Positions 49,133-61,455 are shown, counted from the first letter of the stretch. The stretch is 64,000 bases of DNA from Chamaea fasciata (GCA_029207755.1 JARCOQ010000002.1:116645083-116709082); one strand, 5' to 3'. The notes: a model not told the origin generated them from the sequence alone. Translations and numbers: made by a program.

Positions 49133-49739
49133 TCCAGCAGGACGGATCCCAGAGTCTGCCCCACCTCTGACCTCCACGTGGCTGCAATCAGCCCTCTGGG
49201 TACCCCATCCCTGATCTCCCCACCTCTGTCCTCCCCAAACCTCTTTCCCACCTCTGAGCTTCTCCTGAGGCTTCCTCTGCGTCTTTGCAGATACCCCGAA
49301 TCCTCAGCTCCATCGTGTCCTTCTCTGTCTCAGCCAGAGAGGCCAGGCTGCCCCTCTCCCAGGCTGGGCTGGAGTTTCCTCATGGCCCAGCAGTGAGGCC
49401 GTTTAGGCTTTGCTGTTGTACCCATTCACTGCCAGAGCTCTGTTGCATCTCTCAGTTACTTTCCCTTAAGCCTTTAAGCCACAAAAGTCTTGCTCTGAAA
49501 ACTCCATGATCTGAAAACTCTCACCTTCCATTTGCCCTCCTGTGGGGTAGAAGGATTTGGGGAGCAGGCAACAAACACAACCAAGAAGTGTAAAATAATT
49601 TCCACAAAGGGAGATGTGGGTGAGCGCAGAGTCCCCAGCCTGGAAGAGGAATGACTGAGGGCTGGGGAAGGGCTCTGTGCTGTCCTGGCTGGCTGGAAGG
49701 GGTCACTCAGGTCTAATTGTTTGCTGTCCCTTAATGCAA

Positions 49740-49922
49740 GGACTGAGCTGCATTCAATAAAATAGCAGGTGGCAAATTTAAAACCAGTTACAGGAAGCGT
49801 TTTTCCCTCAGCAGGATTAATCTTCGGAACATTTTGCCAGAGCAAACTGCAAACGCCAAAAGTCTGCAGAGGCTTCAGCAAGTGGTGAGAGAAATCCACA
49901 GGAAAAGCAAATCCATTGAAGA
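49740..49922 (+). mobile_element. Ancient CR1-like relic
   Basis: GTTTTTCCCTCAGCAGGATT, CAAACGCCAAAAGTCTGCAG and AAATCCATTGAA follow the order of an old LINE 3' region shared across reptiles and birds. Divergence is high. Confidence 0.4.
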
Positions 49923-50557
49923 ACATTCCCCACAAAACAGGTCTCCTGGCTCAGGAAGCAGCAGAGGCTCAGAGCAGTGGAGGCTGGCAGAGCAGTGATC
50001 CCCCCTGTGCTCTCCAGGTGATTTTTTCCTGCCTGAGCACTGCCCAGGGCACAGCTCCAGCCAGCAAACGGAGCACAGGAGTCCCCAGGGACCATCCCAG
50101 AGCAGGACACAGAGAGAATCTGCCTGGACAGGGCTCCAGCCCCATGGAGCATCACTGAGTGCGAGGTGACAGGACACTGGGGTCTCCGTGGGGCCAGGCA
50201 GGTGGGAGCCCTTCACCATCATCTTCACCCAACCATGGAACAACTTCTGAGCTGCTGCATCCTCCCACCTGACAGGGGGAAGTTCTGCCTCGGAAGCTGC
50301 TGGTCCATGGTGGTCACCGTGCCAGAAGGTACCCGGGCCCTGAGAAGCACCATTCAAAATGCTTCAAAACTTCAAACATTTATTAGATGTAACAGCCTAA
50401 AAAACGAGGGGGCCGTGGTTGTGGGTTAACGCAGTTTGGTTTTTAGTTTTTAGAGGGATATGGAGTATTGCATTTATAACCACGACAGCAGCAGAGATGA
50501 CCTGATGTCCTTCCAGATGCTGGGAACCCCAAGTTATTCTGGGATGTATCTGTCTTA

Positions 50558-50790
50558 GGGATTCATAGAATCACGGGGTCGTTAGGGCTGGAAAAGGTCT
50601 CTACAGGCATTGAGTCCAACCACCAACCCAGCTCTGTCACCAAGGTCCCCACCATGTGTCCCCAAGTGCCACATCCACACGGTTTTTTGCTTGATATGAC
50701 TCCAGCACTGTCCTGGGCAGCTGTGCCAGGGCTGGACATCCCTTTCCATGAAGAAAATCCAGGCTTGTAGCTGATCACAGCAGTTCTGTA
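50558..50790 (-). mobile_element. CR1 fragment, third subfamily
   Basis: Begins CATAGAATCACGGGGTCGTT and continues GAGTCCAACCACCAACCCAG and GTGTCCCCAAGTGCCACATC. This is a distinct CR1 tail type. Confidence 0.8.
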
Positions 50791-51049
50791 CACAAGCCTC
50801 ACCTGGCCAGGACACATTAATGAGCTCCCAATGCCACAAAACACCCAGAGCAGTGACCAGTGACAGCCCTGCCCACCCCAGCTTCAGCTCCCACCACGCA
50901 GCCTTGAGGGCATCGCCCAACTGCAGCCACCCTTCCACGCACACGCAGCCAAAGCCAGCCCTCAGCACACCCACTGACCACTTATTGTACTGCCTGTTCC
51001 TTTTATCTTCTTTTTGCCAGAGCCGGGATTAAATGCTCGAGACAGTATT

Positions 51050-51400
51050 TCTTGTTTGGACTCAGATGTTTATTAATTCTTATCTACATTACAGACTCAC
51101 AAACTGTGAGTTCTACAGCACTTCAAGCTGACAAAGTAAAAAATGGAGCCCTGTCTCTCTCTCTCTCTCCAAGGCCTTTTAAGCACAATCTGTCCAATTA
51201 AGAGATGACACCTGAATGATTTTGACTTTTAACCCAATAACCAACCACCCCTGGCCCGCAGTGGGGACTTTTCTACCCCATTCCAAACCCCACCCAGAGC
51301 ATGGAGAAGAAGGTGAAAAAGAAGGACTCAGCCTCTGCCCTAAACCCTCCATCCTGCTTTCTCTCCATGTTACTGTATTCTAAACCCTCCAGCTCTGAGT
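51050..51400 (-). mobile_element. LTR related to family B, minus orientation
   Basis: A diverged relative of the two family B copies, with TTTATTAATTCTTATCTAC, ACTCACAAACTGTGAG and GAGAAGAAGGTGAAAAAGAAGG in the same order. The ends are approximate. Confidence 0.55.
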
Positions 51401-51879
51401 TTCCCACCCTGTGCTATCACACACTTCTATCCAAACCCCACAGCCACAATCCCAGAGCTGTCACTCCATTTTGGGAGCCTTTTCCGCGGCTCAGGTGCGA
51501 TGCAGTGTTTGCTTGGGGCTCGGTGCCTGCCAGTGCAGAGAGTCTGGAATTCTCCGTGCCCGGGGTTCCGACAACTGGCTGTTTGTGTCCTGGTCAGTCA
51601 GGCTTGGACATCCTCTCCACAGCCCAACCTGAGCCTCAGGCATGCAGATTTTGGGGCATTTCCAAAACACCAGGGCGGAAAGCGGGGAGGTCCCATTTGG
51701 GACATTTCCAGACAAATCCAGGAGGTTTTGTCACTCGGGGCACTGGCAGAGCCTGATGTCACTGCTGAGAGGTTTCGCTGATGGGACTCAGGGGCAAAGT
51801 GTGGAAAGAGTCTTGAGTCCCTTCTCTCCATTCCAATTAATGTGTTAATCCATGTGGGGTTTGTTCCTAGCTCCAGGAG

Positions 51880-53180
51880 AGTTACAAAATATTAGATCTG
51901 GGAGGGATCACTGTGATGTGTTCTGACATCCTGCCTCGCATTTCCAGAGGAATTTCATGACCCATTTAGCCACCAAACCCCTGCAGTGGGCTCCAGGCAA
52001 GGCGTGCGTGGCCAAAGAACTTCTGTCCTCAGCTTCAGGGCCCCGAAAGACAAGGAATTTGTCATCTGTCTTTTTTATTTTCAGATTTGCAAAGCAGCAG
52101 TGCCTGATTCCATCCCATTTCCGTGTCACTGCAGCCACTGAGTGACGTCAGGCTTGGGGGTGGCACTGGAGAGTCATCACAGTCACCACACAAGACTGGG
52201 GACAAGTTCTGGACCAATTCAGCTTTTCTTTTAACTCTCACATTGTCTGAACTCAGCAAGTCAAGTCTCTCCCTGGACTTCCCTTCTCTCTGCAGGTATC
52301 TTATGTGAAATTTGCATTCATTTCTTTTCATATTCTTTTTTCATTTTTATTTTGTTTTGGTTTTTTGCGGGTTTTTTTGTCAAGACATGATTCAATCTTT
52401 ATCTATCAGAGGATCAGTTATAAGTCCTTTGGATCAGAACTTTCACATTTACTGTGAAAAAAACCCCAAAACATCCTCAGTACTGTCATTCTGAGTCATT
52501 CACCTGCCCAAGACACAATCTGGATCACAGGAACTGGGGAAGTCAAACTCACTGCTGCATGGACACACGGGCTTTAACCATGACTCTAAAATCATGGAAT
52601 TTAAAAAAAGATCAACATTGCTGTGGGGAACTTCTAAATATTGAGGCAGCTGATAAATTGACAATTAGTTTTTGCCTAAATTTGTCTCTCCTTCCTGGAT
52701 TCTTTATCCCAGAGACACCAGTGAAAATGGTAAAACAGTCAGTGGAGAGTTTATTATCCACTGCTGTGGACTGGGGCGACTTATGAAATAAAATATGATG
52801 GCAGGAATAAAATATAGAGGCGTGTGAACATCTGCTCTCTGCTTTGGAGGCAGCACGCCGATTTTCTGAGGCTTGAGAATATTGTTCTGGGCAGTTCCCA
52901 GTCAGGATTGTCGGGGATAGAAATCCAAAATGGAAAACAAGTCTTTATAGTTGAAACCTGTTATGTCCTTGCAAATAAACAGCTTCCAGCCTGAAGAAGG
53001 AGCTCTGGGTGTATCCAAATTTTTTATTTACAAGGACTGAGGTTCCACCCACACGAGGAAATATTTTTTTCTTTCTTTTTCTTTATTTTCCAAGAGAATT
53101 TTGCCCTATCCCAGCTGTTCCACCTGCTCTGCAGGGCTCAGTGCTCCCCAGGGTGGGAAGTGCTGGGGCTGGCCGGGCTC
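51880..53180. other. Unique AT-richer sequence, nothing recognised
   Basis: Possible decayed repeats (for example around 51880-51960), but no family can be named. No coding region was found. Confidence 0.4.
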
Positions 53181-53183
53181 TGG

Positions 53184-53658
53184 GAGGAGAGAAGAGGAGA
53201 GGAGAGGAGAGGAGAGGAGAGGAGAGGAGAGGAGAGGAGAGGAGAGGAGAGGAGAGGAGAGGAGAGGAGAGGAGAGGAGAGGAGAGGAGAGGAGAGGAGA
53301 GGAGAGGAGAGGAGAGGAGAGGAGAGGAGAGGAGAGGAGAGGAGAGGAGAGGAGAGGAGAGGAGAGGAGAGGAGAGGAGAGGAGAGGAGAGGAGAGGAGA
53401 GGAGAGGAGAGGAGAGGAGAGGAGAGGAGAGGAGAGGAGAGGAGAGGAGAGGAGAGGAGAGGAGAGGAGAGGAGAGGAGAGGAGAGGAGAGGAGAGGAGA
53501 GGAGAGGAGAGGAGAGGAGAGGAGAGGAGAGGAGAGGAGAGGAGAGGAGAGGAGAGGAGAGGAGAGGAGAGGAGAGGAGAGGAGAGGAGAGGAGAGGAGA
53601 GGAGAGGAGAGGAGAGGAGAGGAGAGGAGAGGAGAGGAGAGGAGAGGAGAGGAGAGGG
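53184..53658 (+). repeat. (GGAGA)n microsatellite, about 470 bp
   Basis: Over 90 nearly perfect pentamers. This purine/pyrimidine mirror-type tract is able in principle to form triplex DNA. The long open frames it creates on both strands are artefacts. Confidence 0.97.
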
Positions 53659-53834
53659 CTGTTCCTGGTGTCTGTCAGACACACAAACACCTCTTAATGA
53701 CAGTGACTCACACTCGACACAAAGATGAGCAACTCTTAATTCTGCAAGAAATGGTTCATTAGCATGAGCTGATTTTTTAATTGCTGTCATGAAAAGGGAG
53801 CTCATAAAAAAGCAGGAGAGTGTCTTTTTACGTG

Positions 53835-54085
53835 GGCCTGGAGTGCCAGGACAAGGGGCAAGAGCTTCAAACTGAGAACAGAGATTTAGGTGGGATCTTG
53901 GGCAGGAATTGTTCCCTGGCAGGGTGGGCAGGCCCTGGCACAGCTGTGGCTGCCCCTGGATCCCTGGCAGTGCCCAAGGCCAGGTTGGACACTGGGGACA
54001 GTGGGAGGTGTCCCTGCCATGGCACTGGGTGGCACTGGGTAGGATTTGAGGTCCCCCCCAACCCAAACCTTTCTGGGATTCTCTG
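53835..54085 (+). mobile_element. CR1 3'-end fragment
   Basis: Plus copy ending CCCCCCAACCCAAACCTTTC, 180 bp from the GGAGA array. Confidence 0.8.
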
Positions 54086-54717
54086 TTGCCTCAAAAGAAG
54101 GCAGCAGGGTCTGTTTCCGGGTGTGCTGCACTCTCTCTTGGCACCGGGACTGGGAGGTTCAGTCGGGTCCATGGCAGAGTGAAAGGCTTGGCCCCCAAAG
54201 TCCATCAAATGCCACGGGAAATCCCTGTCTAAAATGAGAAAGACACGTCCTTAGCCGGCAGGACAGAGGATGTGGATTTGCATTGATTTGCTTTAACAGG
54301 TGACCCCAGGATCGCAGTGATATTCCATGTGCTGGATCGGCCTCTGTGGGGTCCCAGCGGGAACACCCTCCAGGCCATGCCCGTGCTCCCCTCCCTCTGG
54401 ACCTGCAGGGATCATCCCTGCCAGCACCCCTGGAGGCTGCCTGGCCAGGGACGTGCTGTGCTGGCAGTGAGAGCACCGGCTGAATTTAAAGGGTTTATCG
54501 ATTGGCAGGGTGGTGTTGCTCACTCCGTGCTCCACACGCCCCAGGAAATCGCTCCTTTCTTCTCCTCTAAGGCATCAACGTTCATGACAGGGCACACATC
54601 CCTCAGACAAACCCACAGCAAAACATCAGCCCGGGTTTGACACGCACCCACGAGGATTTATTGCCCTTTGTAGGCAGACAGCAGAGTTTCAGTGCAAATT
54701 AAACCCAAATGCAGGGT

Positions 54718-54780
54718 TTATGGAATCAGGATGGTTGGGGTTGGAAGGGTCTGTAGAGATCCCCTCTGACCTAATGCAAC
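54718..54780 (-). mobile_element. Short CR1 tail
   Basis: Only the terminal TGGTTGGGGTTGGAAGGGTC segment and about 30 bp more are recognisable. Confidence 0.5.
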
Positions 54781-54789
54781 TCAAACGCT

Positions 54790-56415
54790 GGAAAGCAAAC
54801 TGGGGTTTGTTTCTTTCCTCAGAACTCTGTGGAATCAGGGAATCCTGGCAAGAAGAAATGCGCAGGGTCTGTTTTACGGGGAAACAGTGAAATGCTGTAA
54901 GTGTGCTGGGTTTAAGTGTTGTAGGATCAGACTCCTTCTCCCTGGCAGCTTTCCTGACTGCTGGAGCCTCTGCACAGAAATTTTTCAAGGTCGAGAGCCA
55001 GTTGAAATCTGACATGTCTTGGAACTGAGAGAGTTGGGTTTGTTTTTAAATCTGGGATACGAAGCAAGGCAAGGAATCTCTCTCTGCTTTCTTGCTTTGC
55101 ACTCCAGCACCCTCCTCATTTTCAAGGCACCGTTTTGGTCACAGTGTTCCCCGCCACGGGCAGGACTGCAGCAGCAATTCCCCTGCCTTTTGCCCGTTTA
55201 TTCTGGGGGTGAAAGTGAGGCACGCCTTGAGCTGTGATCCCTGCACTGAGGCAGAGGGGGGTGAACCTGACGAGGTCTCGGATTGCAACCGAGGGTCTAG
55301 AAAATGAGACTTTTACCAGAAAAAAAACAAACCTTAATCCATTTAGCTTCTAAAATAAGGCTTGATACACCTTAGGCAAATCACTGAAGTCATTTTTGCT
55401 GCTCAGAATGAGAATAAATACCACTCAAAATGGGAATAAATACTGCCTCTGTCCGTCTGCCTTCACAAACTGGCAGGTCTGTGGGCTCTGCAAAGCCTCT
55501 GGGTGTCCCGTGGGGTGACTGTGTGGATGAATTTGGGCTGGAACATTAAGTTGCTGCTATTAAACGAGCCATAAAGTGATAACAAATTAAATACACGTTG
55601 CTGTAGAGAAAACAATGAGTTATACATGTGGCAGCCACTGGAAGCAGCCCTGGCTGAAGGCCTTGGAGGGCAGTGTCAGCCTGCGGATGTCTCACACCCA
55701 GGCTTGAACAGCAGGTCATCCTTTCACTGATAATTTCTTCCCAGAATAACAATGCCAGGTGTTACCTCCAAACAACAAGAAATGAAGCCGAGCTACTGAA
55801 AGAAAATCCTTGTGTTCCATCTCAGAATGGCATTAGATTTTTTATTTTTTTTTGTCTATTTTTAGAGAGAGTAACGTGCTCAGTCACATGGCTCACTGCA
55901 TCAGGCTGCGCCCAGACTCCGGGCAGCTCTGCCCAGCTCTGTTCTGGGGGATGTGGCTCTGATGCCTCCAGTTGCTGTTCCAAACTGATGCCCAAGAGAT
56001 TTTTAAGCTCCAGGAAAGCAGCTACTCTGGAGCAAGAGCGTTTTCAGGATTTGATAACAGCAATGTGCTCCAATGCCGTTCTGTGATGCTTTTGAGAATG
56101 ATTTTTCACTGACATGTTTACTCAAAGTTAGGTCAAATGATACAGTCAAGGAGCAAAGACGCCCCATGAATGCTGAAGTGCAACACTTGGGTTTATTTCT
56201 GTATTACTCCTTTTGGAGATTGTTCAATGGTACGAATTTTAATGAAGAATAAACCTCCAAGATGAATTTCATTATACGTGTCATTCAGAAGAGCACGTTC
56301 ATTCTGTGTCTTTCCACCCGAGTCCAGATTTCTCGTCACACCACAGTGGAACTCCACCTGCCTCCCCCTTGTAGGGGATTTACACGGGGAGTTCCAGGTG
56401 AATTTGAGGAAATTT
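54790..56415. other. Unique sequence, nothing recognised
   Basis: Moderately AT-rich. Short open frames here have no recognisable protein features. Confidence 0.5.
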
Positions 56416-56419
56416 TTTT

Positions 56420-56600
56420 TTTACTGTGCAGGTGAACCGCTGCCCAAGGAGGTTGTGGAGTCTCCATCTCTGGAGATGGTCAGAACCCACCTGGCTGTGA
56501 GGCTGTGATCCTGTGTGACCTGTTCTGGGTGAACCTGCTGGAGCAGGAGGGTCACATGGGCTGATCTCTGGAGGTCCCTTCCCACCCCAGGCACTCCACG
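56420..56600 (+). mobile_element. Older CR1 3'-end fragment
   Basis: Contains GGAGGTTGTGGAGTCTCCAT, CCTGTGTGACCTGTTCTGGG and GGAGGTCCCTTCCCACCCCA, an older CR1 type than most copies here. Confidence 0.75.
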
Positions 56601-56844
56601 AGTCTGGGACTCCGGGGTGTCACCCAAAGGTGACATACCTGGGGTGGGTTCTCACTTCTTTGATCACTCTCCTTCCATTGCCAATCAGAGATGCTGATTT
56701 TTGCCTTTATCTTGCATTTTGCACAAAGCTGGGGACAGTGATGGGAGGGTGCCGGGGGCTCTGTATTTCGTGGGGGCAGCAGACTTGGGGTCTTGCCTGA
56801 AAGAGCTGGAAGAGAATTTGGGGTGGGGAGCTTGCAGTCCCAAT

Positions 56845-58168
56845 TAGGCGTGCACCATTTTCACCCTGGTTGTGTCAGCCGGCGGCTCTTGGGGCAGCTG
56901 AGCACCTTCACAGCCTTGTCCCTTACCTGCTGCATTCCCAGCCCGTGCACAGCGGGCTCCAGCAGGAGTTCAGGATGGGGACCTCGGGGGATGTTCTGGA
57001 CAAAGAGCTGTGTGAGAGCCGGGAAAGCAGCAGGGACATGGAACAGAACAACACAGACACGGGAGCCAAAGGTGGGGAAAGCCTGGTGGAGGGCAGACCT
57101 GGAACAGATCCTGGGTGGTGCTGATGCCTAAAGTTTCATCTTTGGTGTATTTCAGGTTCTGCGGTGCCCAGGGGTGCAGCTCTGAGCTCACAGTCAGTGT
57201 CACTCAGCTCTGCACACAGCAGGGACACAAAACAAATCCTTCTCCTGCTGCACACCAAGGACAGCTGGGACAAGTGTTCAGGCCCCAAAGCACAAACAAG
57301 GGTGGGCTGAGGGGAGGAAACAAGAAGGATGGGACTGCATCACCTGCAGCTGGGACTGGACAATTCAACCCCAACGTGCAAATGGACCAAAACTTAGAAA
57401 AGTGTGAGACCTTGTGAGGGGCTGTCCATTTTGTGTCCATTTTGTGACCATTTTGTGACCATTTTGTGACCATTTTGGGTCCACCTTGGGTGCAGCCCTG
57501 GCCAGGCTCTTGTCCTGCCCAAGGTGTGTCCTTAAAGGCCTTTTAATAAATCTCTGCTTTATTCTCCAGCTCTGTCCAGTCTCTGCCCCAGCTCAGCCTT
57601 CCCAAGGCAGCAGTGGCAGGAGGATGAAGGCACAGGAGACGGGGATGAGGATCCAGGGAAAGGCACCACGAGGCCGTGGCAGATGTTGGCAGAGGTGTTG
57701 GCACAGCCCAGGCAGGTGACGCCCATGTGCCCACAGCAGGTGTGTGGGATGACGCTGTGCCTGCAGAACAGCCGCCACCACAGGGGGAAACACAGGGGAA
57801 ATGATGCAGAAACTCCTCAGCAGAGCTGCCGGCTCTCTTCTGGCCATGGCTGAGAGGGTCAGCACTGCCCCACACCTCAGTGGGAAGCTGATGGCAACAA
57901 AGCAGTCAGAGGCCAGCAGGGTCACTGACACCGCCAGGCCGGGGAAGGGCAGGAAGAACATCTGGGGCAGGCAGGAATTGAGGGAAATCTCCCTGGCCCA
58001 GAACCAGAACCAGAACACAGGCAGCACCTTGGGCACTGCTGTGGAGGAGAGTGTGAGCTCAGTGCTGGCCAGCATGGACAGGGAGAGGCACAGGGGCTGG
58101 TGAGGCTGTGCTCCATCCATATGGGAACAGCAGGACCCCACAGCCAGGCAGGGCGGCCAGCAGCACAA
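56845..58168 (-). pseudogene. OR51/52-type olfactory receptor pseudogene split by an LTR
   Basis: On the minus strand 57605-58168 encodes a receptor fragment from TM2 to TM5. It includes SMLASTELTLS, AREISLNSCLPQMFF, a degraded MAYDRF motif (ASDCFVAISFPLRC), and, in a shifted frame, the IPHTCCGHMGVTCLGCA extracellular loop. At least two frameshifts are visible. The sequence stops at a solo LTR (57122-57609). On the other side, at about 56845-57115, it resumes with TM6 (AFPTFGSRVCVVLFHVPAAF), then QNIPRGPH, and the C-terminal QQVRDKAVKVL. OR51/52 receptors surround the beta-globin cluster in other amniotes, which fits. It cannot make a functional receptor. Confidence 0.85.
57122..57609 (+). 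mobile_element. Solo LTR (ERVK-like), copy 2, inserted in OR pseudogene
   Basis: A 488-bp sister of the 29.5-kb LTR in the same orientation. It starts TGATGCC and ends CCAAGGCA. An extra tandem CATTTTGTGAC segment near 57425-57475 accounts for the length difference. It separates the two halves of the receptor pseudogene. No clear target duplication was seen. Confidence 0.8.
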
Positions 58169-58178
58169 CGGGGTCGGA

Positions 58179-58536
58179 TCCTAACCCTAACCCTGACCCT
58201 CACACTGACCCTGACCATGACCCTAACCCTAATCCTAACCCTAACCATGACCCTAACCATGACCCTAATCCTGACCCTAACCATGACCCTGACCCTGACC
58301 CTAATCCTGACCCTAACCATGACCCTGACCCTAATCCTGACCCTAACCATGACCCTAACCCTGACCCTAACCCTGACCCTAACCATGACCCTGACCATGA
58401 CCCTAACCCTGACCCTAACCCTGACCCTAATCCTGACCCTGACCCTAACCATGACCATGACCCTAACCCTGACCCTAACCCTGACCCTAACCCTGACCCT
58501 AATCCTGACCCTGACCCTAACCATGACCCTGACCCA
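58179..58536 (+). repeat. Telomere-like CCCTAA/CCCTGA/CCATGA hexamer array
   Basis: About 59 hexamers: CCCTAA interspersed with CCCTGA, CCATGA and CCTAAT variants. It abuts the 5' end of the receptor pseudogene. Confidence 0.95.
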
Positions 58537-58599
58537 GACGTGCAGCCGTGCCTGGGACCCCAGTCAGGGTGGATGTGCCTGCTGTCAGCTGGGCAGACT

Positions 58600-59656
58600 G
58601 GACAGGGCCAGGTTCACCTGAAAGCCAAGGCAGAGGGTCCTTCAGAACGTTGTTTTAGGTGCTTGAGCTCTTCCAGCAGCCCAAATGCCTCGTGTCACCT
58701 GCTCTGCCCTACAGCCAGAGGTACAAACCCATTTACAAACCCCGTGGCCTGCCCAGTGCTGCAGGGTCTCCTTACACCCTGCTACAAGTAAAAACCAACG
58801 TCCAGTTCCTCCTCGCTTGATTTGAACACGTTTATACATTTTTCTTCCAAGTGCTTCCACTTCAAGCGGCGTGACTGGAGACAGAATCAGCTCCTGTTGC
58901 ATGAACGCTGTGATGTTTCTGTGTTCAGGGAGCCCAGAGCAGCAGGAAAAGGTCGGGCAATGAGAGAGGAATGGTCAAGGGTTTGCAGGGATGGACAAGA
59001 TGTCCTCAGGCCCCGAGAACGGGGAGTTCCAGGGCCCCTGGGCTCACACCGGGATACAGAACAAAATATACTCCAGGCTGGAAGTTGGCTGCCCATGTTC
59101 CTTGTCTCCAAATTTCTCTCTCCCTCCACTTTCAGCTCTGAGACCCAGTTCAATTTGCTTTGCAGCATTTTTCAGAGCAAACCTAGCAGAACTAAAATTT
59201 ACCCAGGCAGTTGGAAAGAGCTTTGTGTCAGAGGAAAAACCTGTGTGAGGTGGAATTCTCCCTCCAGCCAAAGGAAGGGAGGTGCTGCTGCCCTGGAGAG
59301 GCCTGAAGAGCCCCAGAGGCTGAATCAGACCCAGAGCCACACGAATTAAGATGGGATGTGACTGTTTTCAGCAGCTTCTGCATTAACAGCCAAGTCCTAA
59401 AATCTCAAAACTCAAACCATAAGGAATCACCCATAACACAGGAGGAAGTGGTGTAAGTGCTGAAAAACTGTGATGTTGTTCTCGCCAAAATATTGACTCT
59501 GTGCATGAAAAAGCAACTCCATCTTCAACAACAGATTGGATTCCCTGTTCACATTCAACTGCATGTCTAAAACATCCTGAGCCAAGAAAGTGTCCAGGGA
59601 AACACAACACGACAGTGGATCATCTTTAAAAATAAAATTAATCAAAATAACACCTG

Positions 59657-59708
<52 letters not shown>

Positions 59709-60060
59709 TATTCTCTAATAATAACAACAAATTTTGTAATTTTCTAAAAGCAGTTCAGTATAAATATTGCATGAAACAAAAACAGATGTGAGGTGTTAAC
59801 AGAAAGAAATCTTACTGGTGCTGGAAGCTGGCAGCTGTGCTGCCATGCCAACAGCTCGGCCTCTCTGGCTAAATGCAAATATTAAACTGCAAATAAACAG
59901 GACATCTCAGTGCACCCAGGAGCTCTGCACCAAAGGAGTCCCTCAGCTTTAGACCCCTTCTTCCAGAATCCATCAGACCCCTTCCTCCGTGATCTACCAG
60001 ATCCTTTCCTCCCTGATCCATCCTCACTATAAAACTCATTAATACCCTTTTTAATGCAGC
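58600..60060. other. Unique sequence with an AAT microsatellite, no gene seen
   Basis: Nothing recognisable apart from the (AAT)n tract. Confidence 0.5.
59659..59706 (+). repeat. (AAT)n microsatellite
   Basis: About 16 perfect triplets. Confidence 0.95.
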
Positions 60061-60179
60061 TCTACGGGTGCAGCTCGCACAGCTTTGCCCGAGCGGCTCC
60101 TCGGATTCTTCTTCCCTACAATCTTTTCATTTTCCTCTAAACTCAAAGCAATTACCTAAAACACAAACCCCGGGTGGTC

Positions 60180-60650
60180 CAGGCCAGCATCGCCCCCCGA
60201 GCATCGCCCCGTGCCTGGGGTCACTGCTGCTCCCGCTGCCCGCACCTGCAGCCCGGCAGTCCCCGCTGTCAGGGACACTTGCCCCGGGAAGGTTTTTCCC
60301 CGTTCATCGTTAACGGGGAATTCGGCAGCTCCGCGCCAGCCCCTCAGCGCCCCGGAGATCCCTCTGGCCCCAGATCCCCGGCACAACCAGCCCCCAGCTC
60401 CCGGCCTGGGGAGGAAGGGGGTCCCCGGCGGCGCTGCGGGCGGAGCGCGGGTCCCTCCGGGGATCCCAGCGGGGGGAGACTCCCCTTGTCCCCCTCGGCG
60501 GCTCCGGCTGCCCTGGGTGCTTCCCTCGGCTGCCCTGGGTGCTGCTCCACCTGCCCTGGGTGCTGCTCCACCTGCCCTGGGTGCTGCCCCCGCCCCTCCG
60601 GCCCCGGCTGGCCCCGCAAACCCGGAGGTGCCGCTTGCTGCAGGTGTCCC
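60180..60650. other. CpG-rich block without recognised gene
   Basis: Many CG dinucleotides and GGCGGCGC-type runs before the 17-bp array. It could be a CpG island promoter, but no exon with recognisable protein follows within the window. Confidence 0.4.
60520..60592 (+). repeat. 21-bp TGCCCTGGGTGCTGCTCCACC repeat
   Basis: Three to four copies in a CpG-rich block. Confidence 0.85.
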
Positions 60651-61455
60651 CCCCAGCCCTCCGTGTCCCCCCAGCCCTCCGTGTCCCCCCAGCCCTCCGT
60701 GTCCCCCCGCCCTCCGTGTCCCCTCAGCCCTCCGTGTCCCCCAGCCCTCCGTGTCCCCCAGCCCTCCGTGTCCCCCCAGCCCTCCGTGTCTCCCAGCCCT
60801 CCGTGCCCCCCCAACCCTCCGTGTCCCCCAGCCCTCCGTGTCCCCCCTGTCCTCAGTGTCCCCCAGCCCTCCGTGTCCCCCAGCCCTCCGTGTCCCCCAG
60901 CCCTCCGTGTCCCCTCAGCCCTCCGTGTCCCCTCAGCCCTCAGTGTCCCCCAGCCCTCCGTGTCCCCCAGCCCTCCGTGTCCCCCAGCCCTCCGTGTCCC
61001 CTCAGCCCTCAGTGTTCCCCCAGCCCTCCGTGTCCCCCCTGTCCTCAGTGTCCCCCAGCCCTCCGTGTCCCCCAGCCCTCCGTGTCCCCTCAGCCCTCAG
61101 TGTTCCCCCAGCCCTCCGTGTCCCCCCTGTCCTCAGTGTCCCCCAGCCCTCCGTGTCCCCCAGCCCTCCGTGTCCCCTCAGCCCTCAGTGTTCCCCCAGC
61201 CCTCCGTGTCCCCCCTGTCCTCAGTGTCCCCCAGCCCTCCGTGTCCCCCAGCCCTCCGTGTCCCCTCAGCGTTCCCCCAGCCCTCCGTGTCCCCCCTGTC
61301 CTCAGTGTCCCCCAGCCCTCCGTGTCCCCCAGCCCTCCGTGTCCCCCAGCCCTCCATGCCCCCCCAGCCCTCCGTGTCCCCCCTGTCCTCAGTGTCCCCC
61401 AGCCCTCCGTGTCCCCCAGCCCTCCGTGTCCCCTCAGCCCTCCGTGTCCCCCCAT
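60645..61455 (+). repeat. 17-bp GTGTCCCCCAGCCCTCC minisatellite
   Basis: About 46 units with CTCAGTGTCCCC and CCTGTCCTCAGTG variants, and higher-order repetition of a roughly 100-bp block. It gives long artificial open frames. Confidence 0.95.

Noticed and set aside
53083..54066. 327-codon minus-strand frame rich in Leu-Ser-Pro
   Set aside because: It is a translation of the GGAGA microsatellite. Other frames are equally open.
58179..58536. True telomere end
   Set aside because: The hexamers are degenerate and unique sequence continues on both sides.
58108..58791. Asp-Pro-Asn repeat frame
   Set aside because: It is a translation of telomere-like hexamers. No gene evidence.
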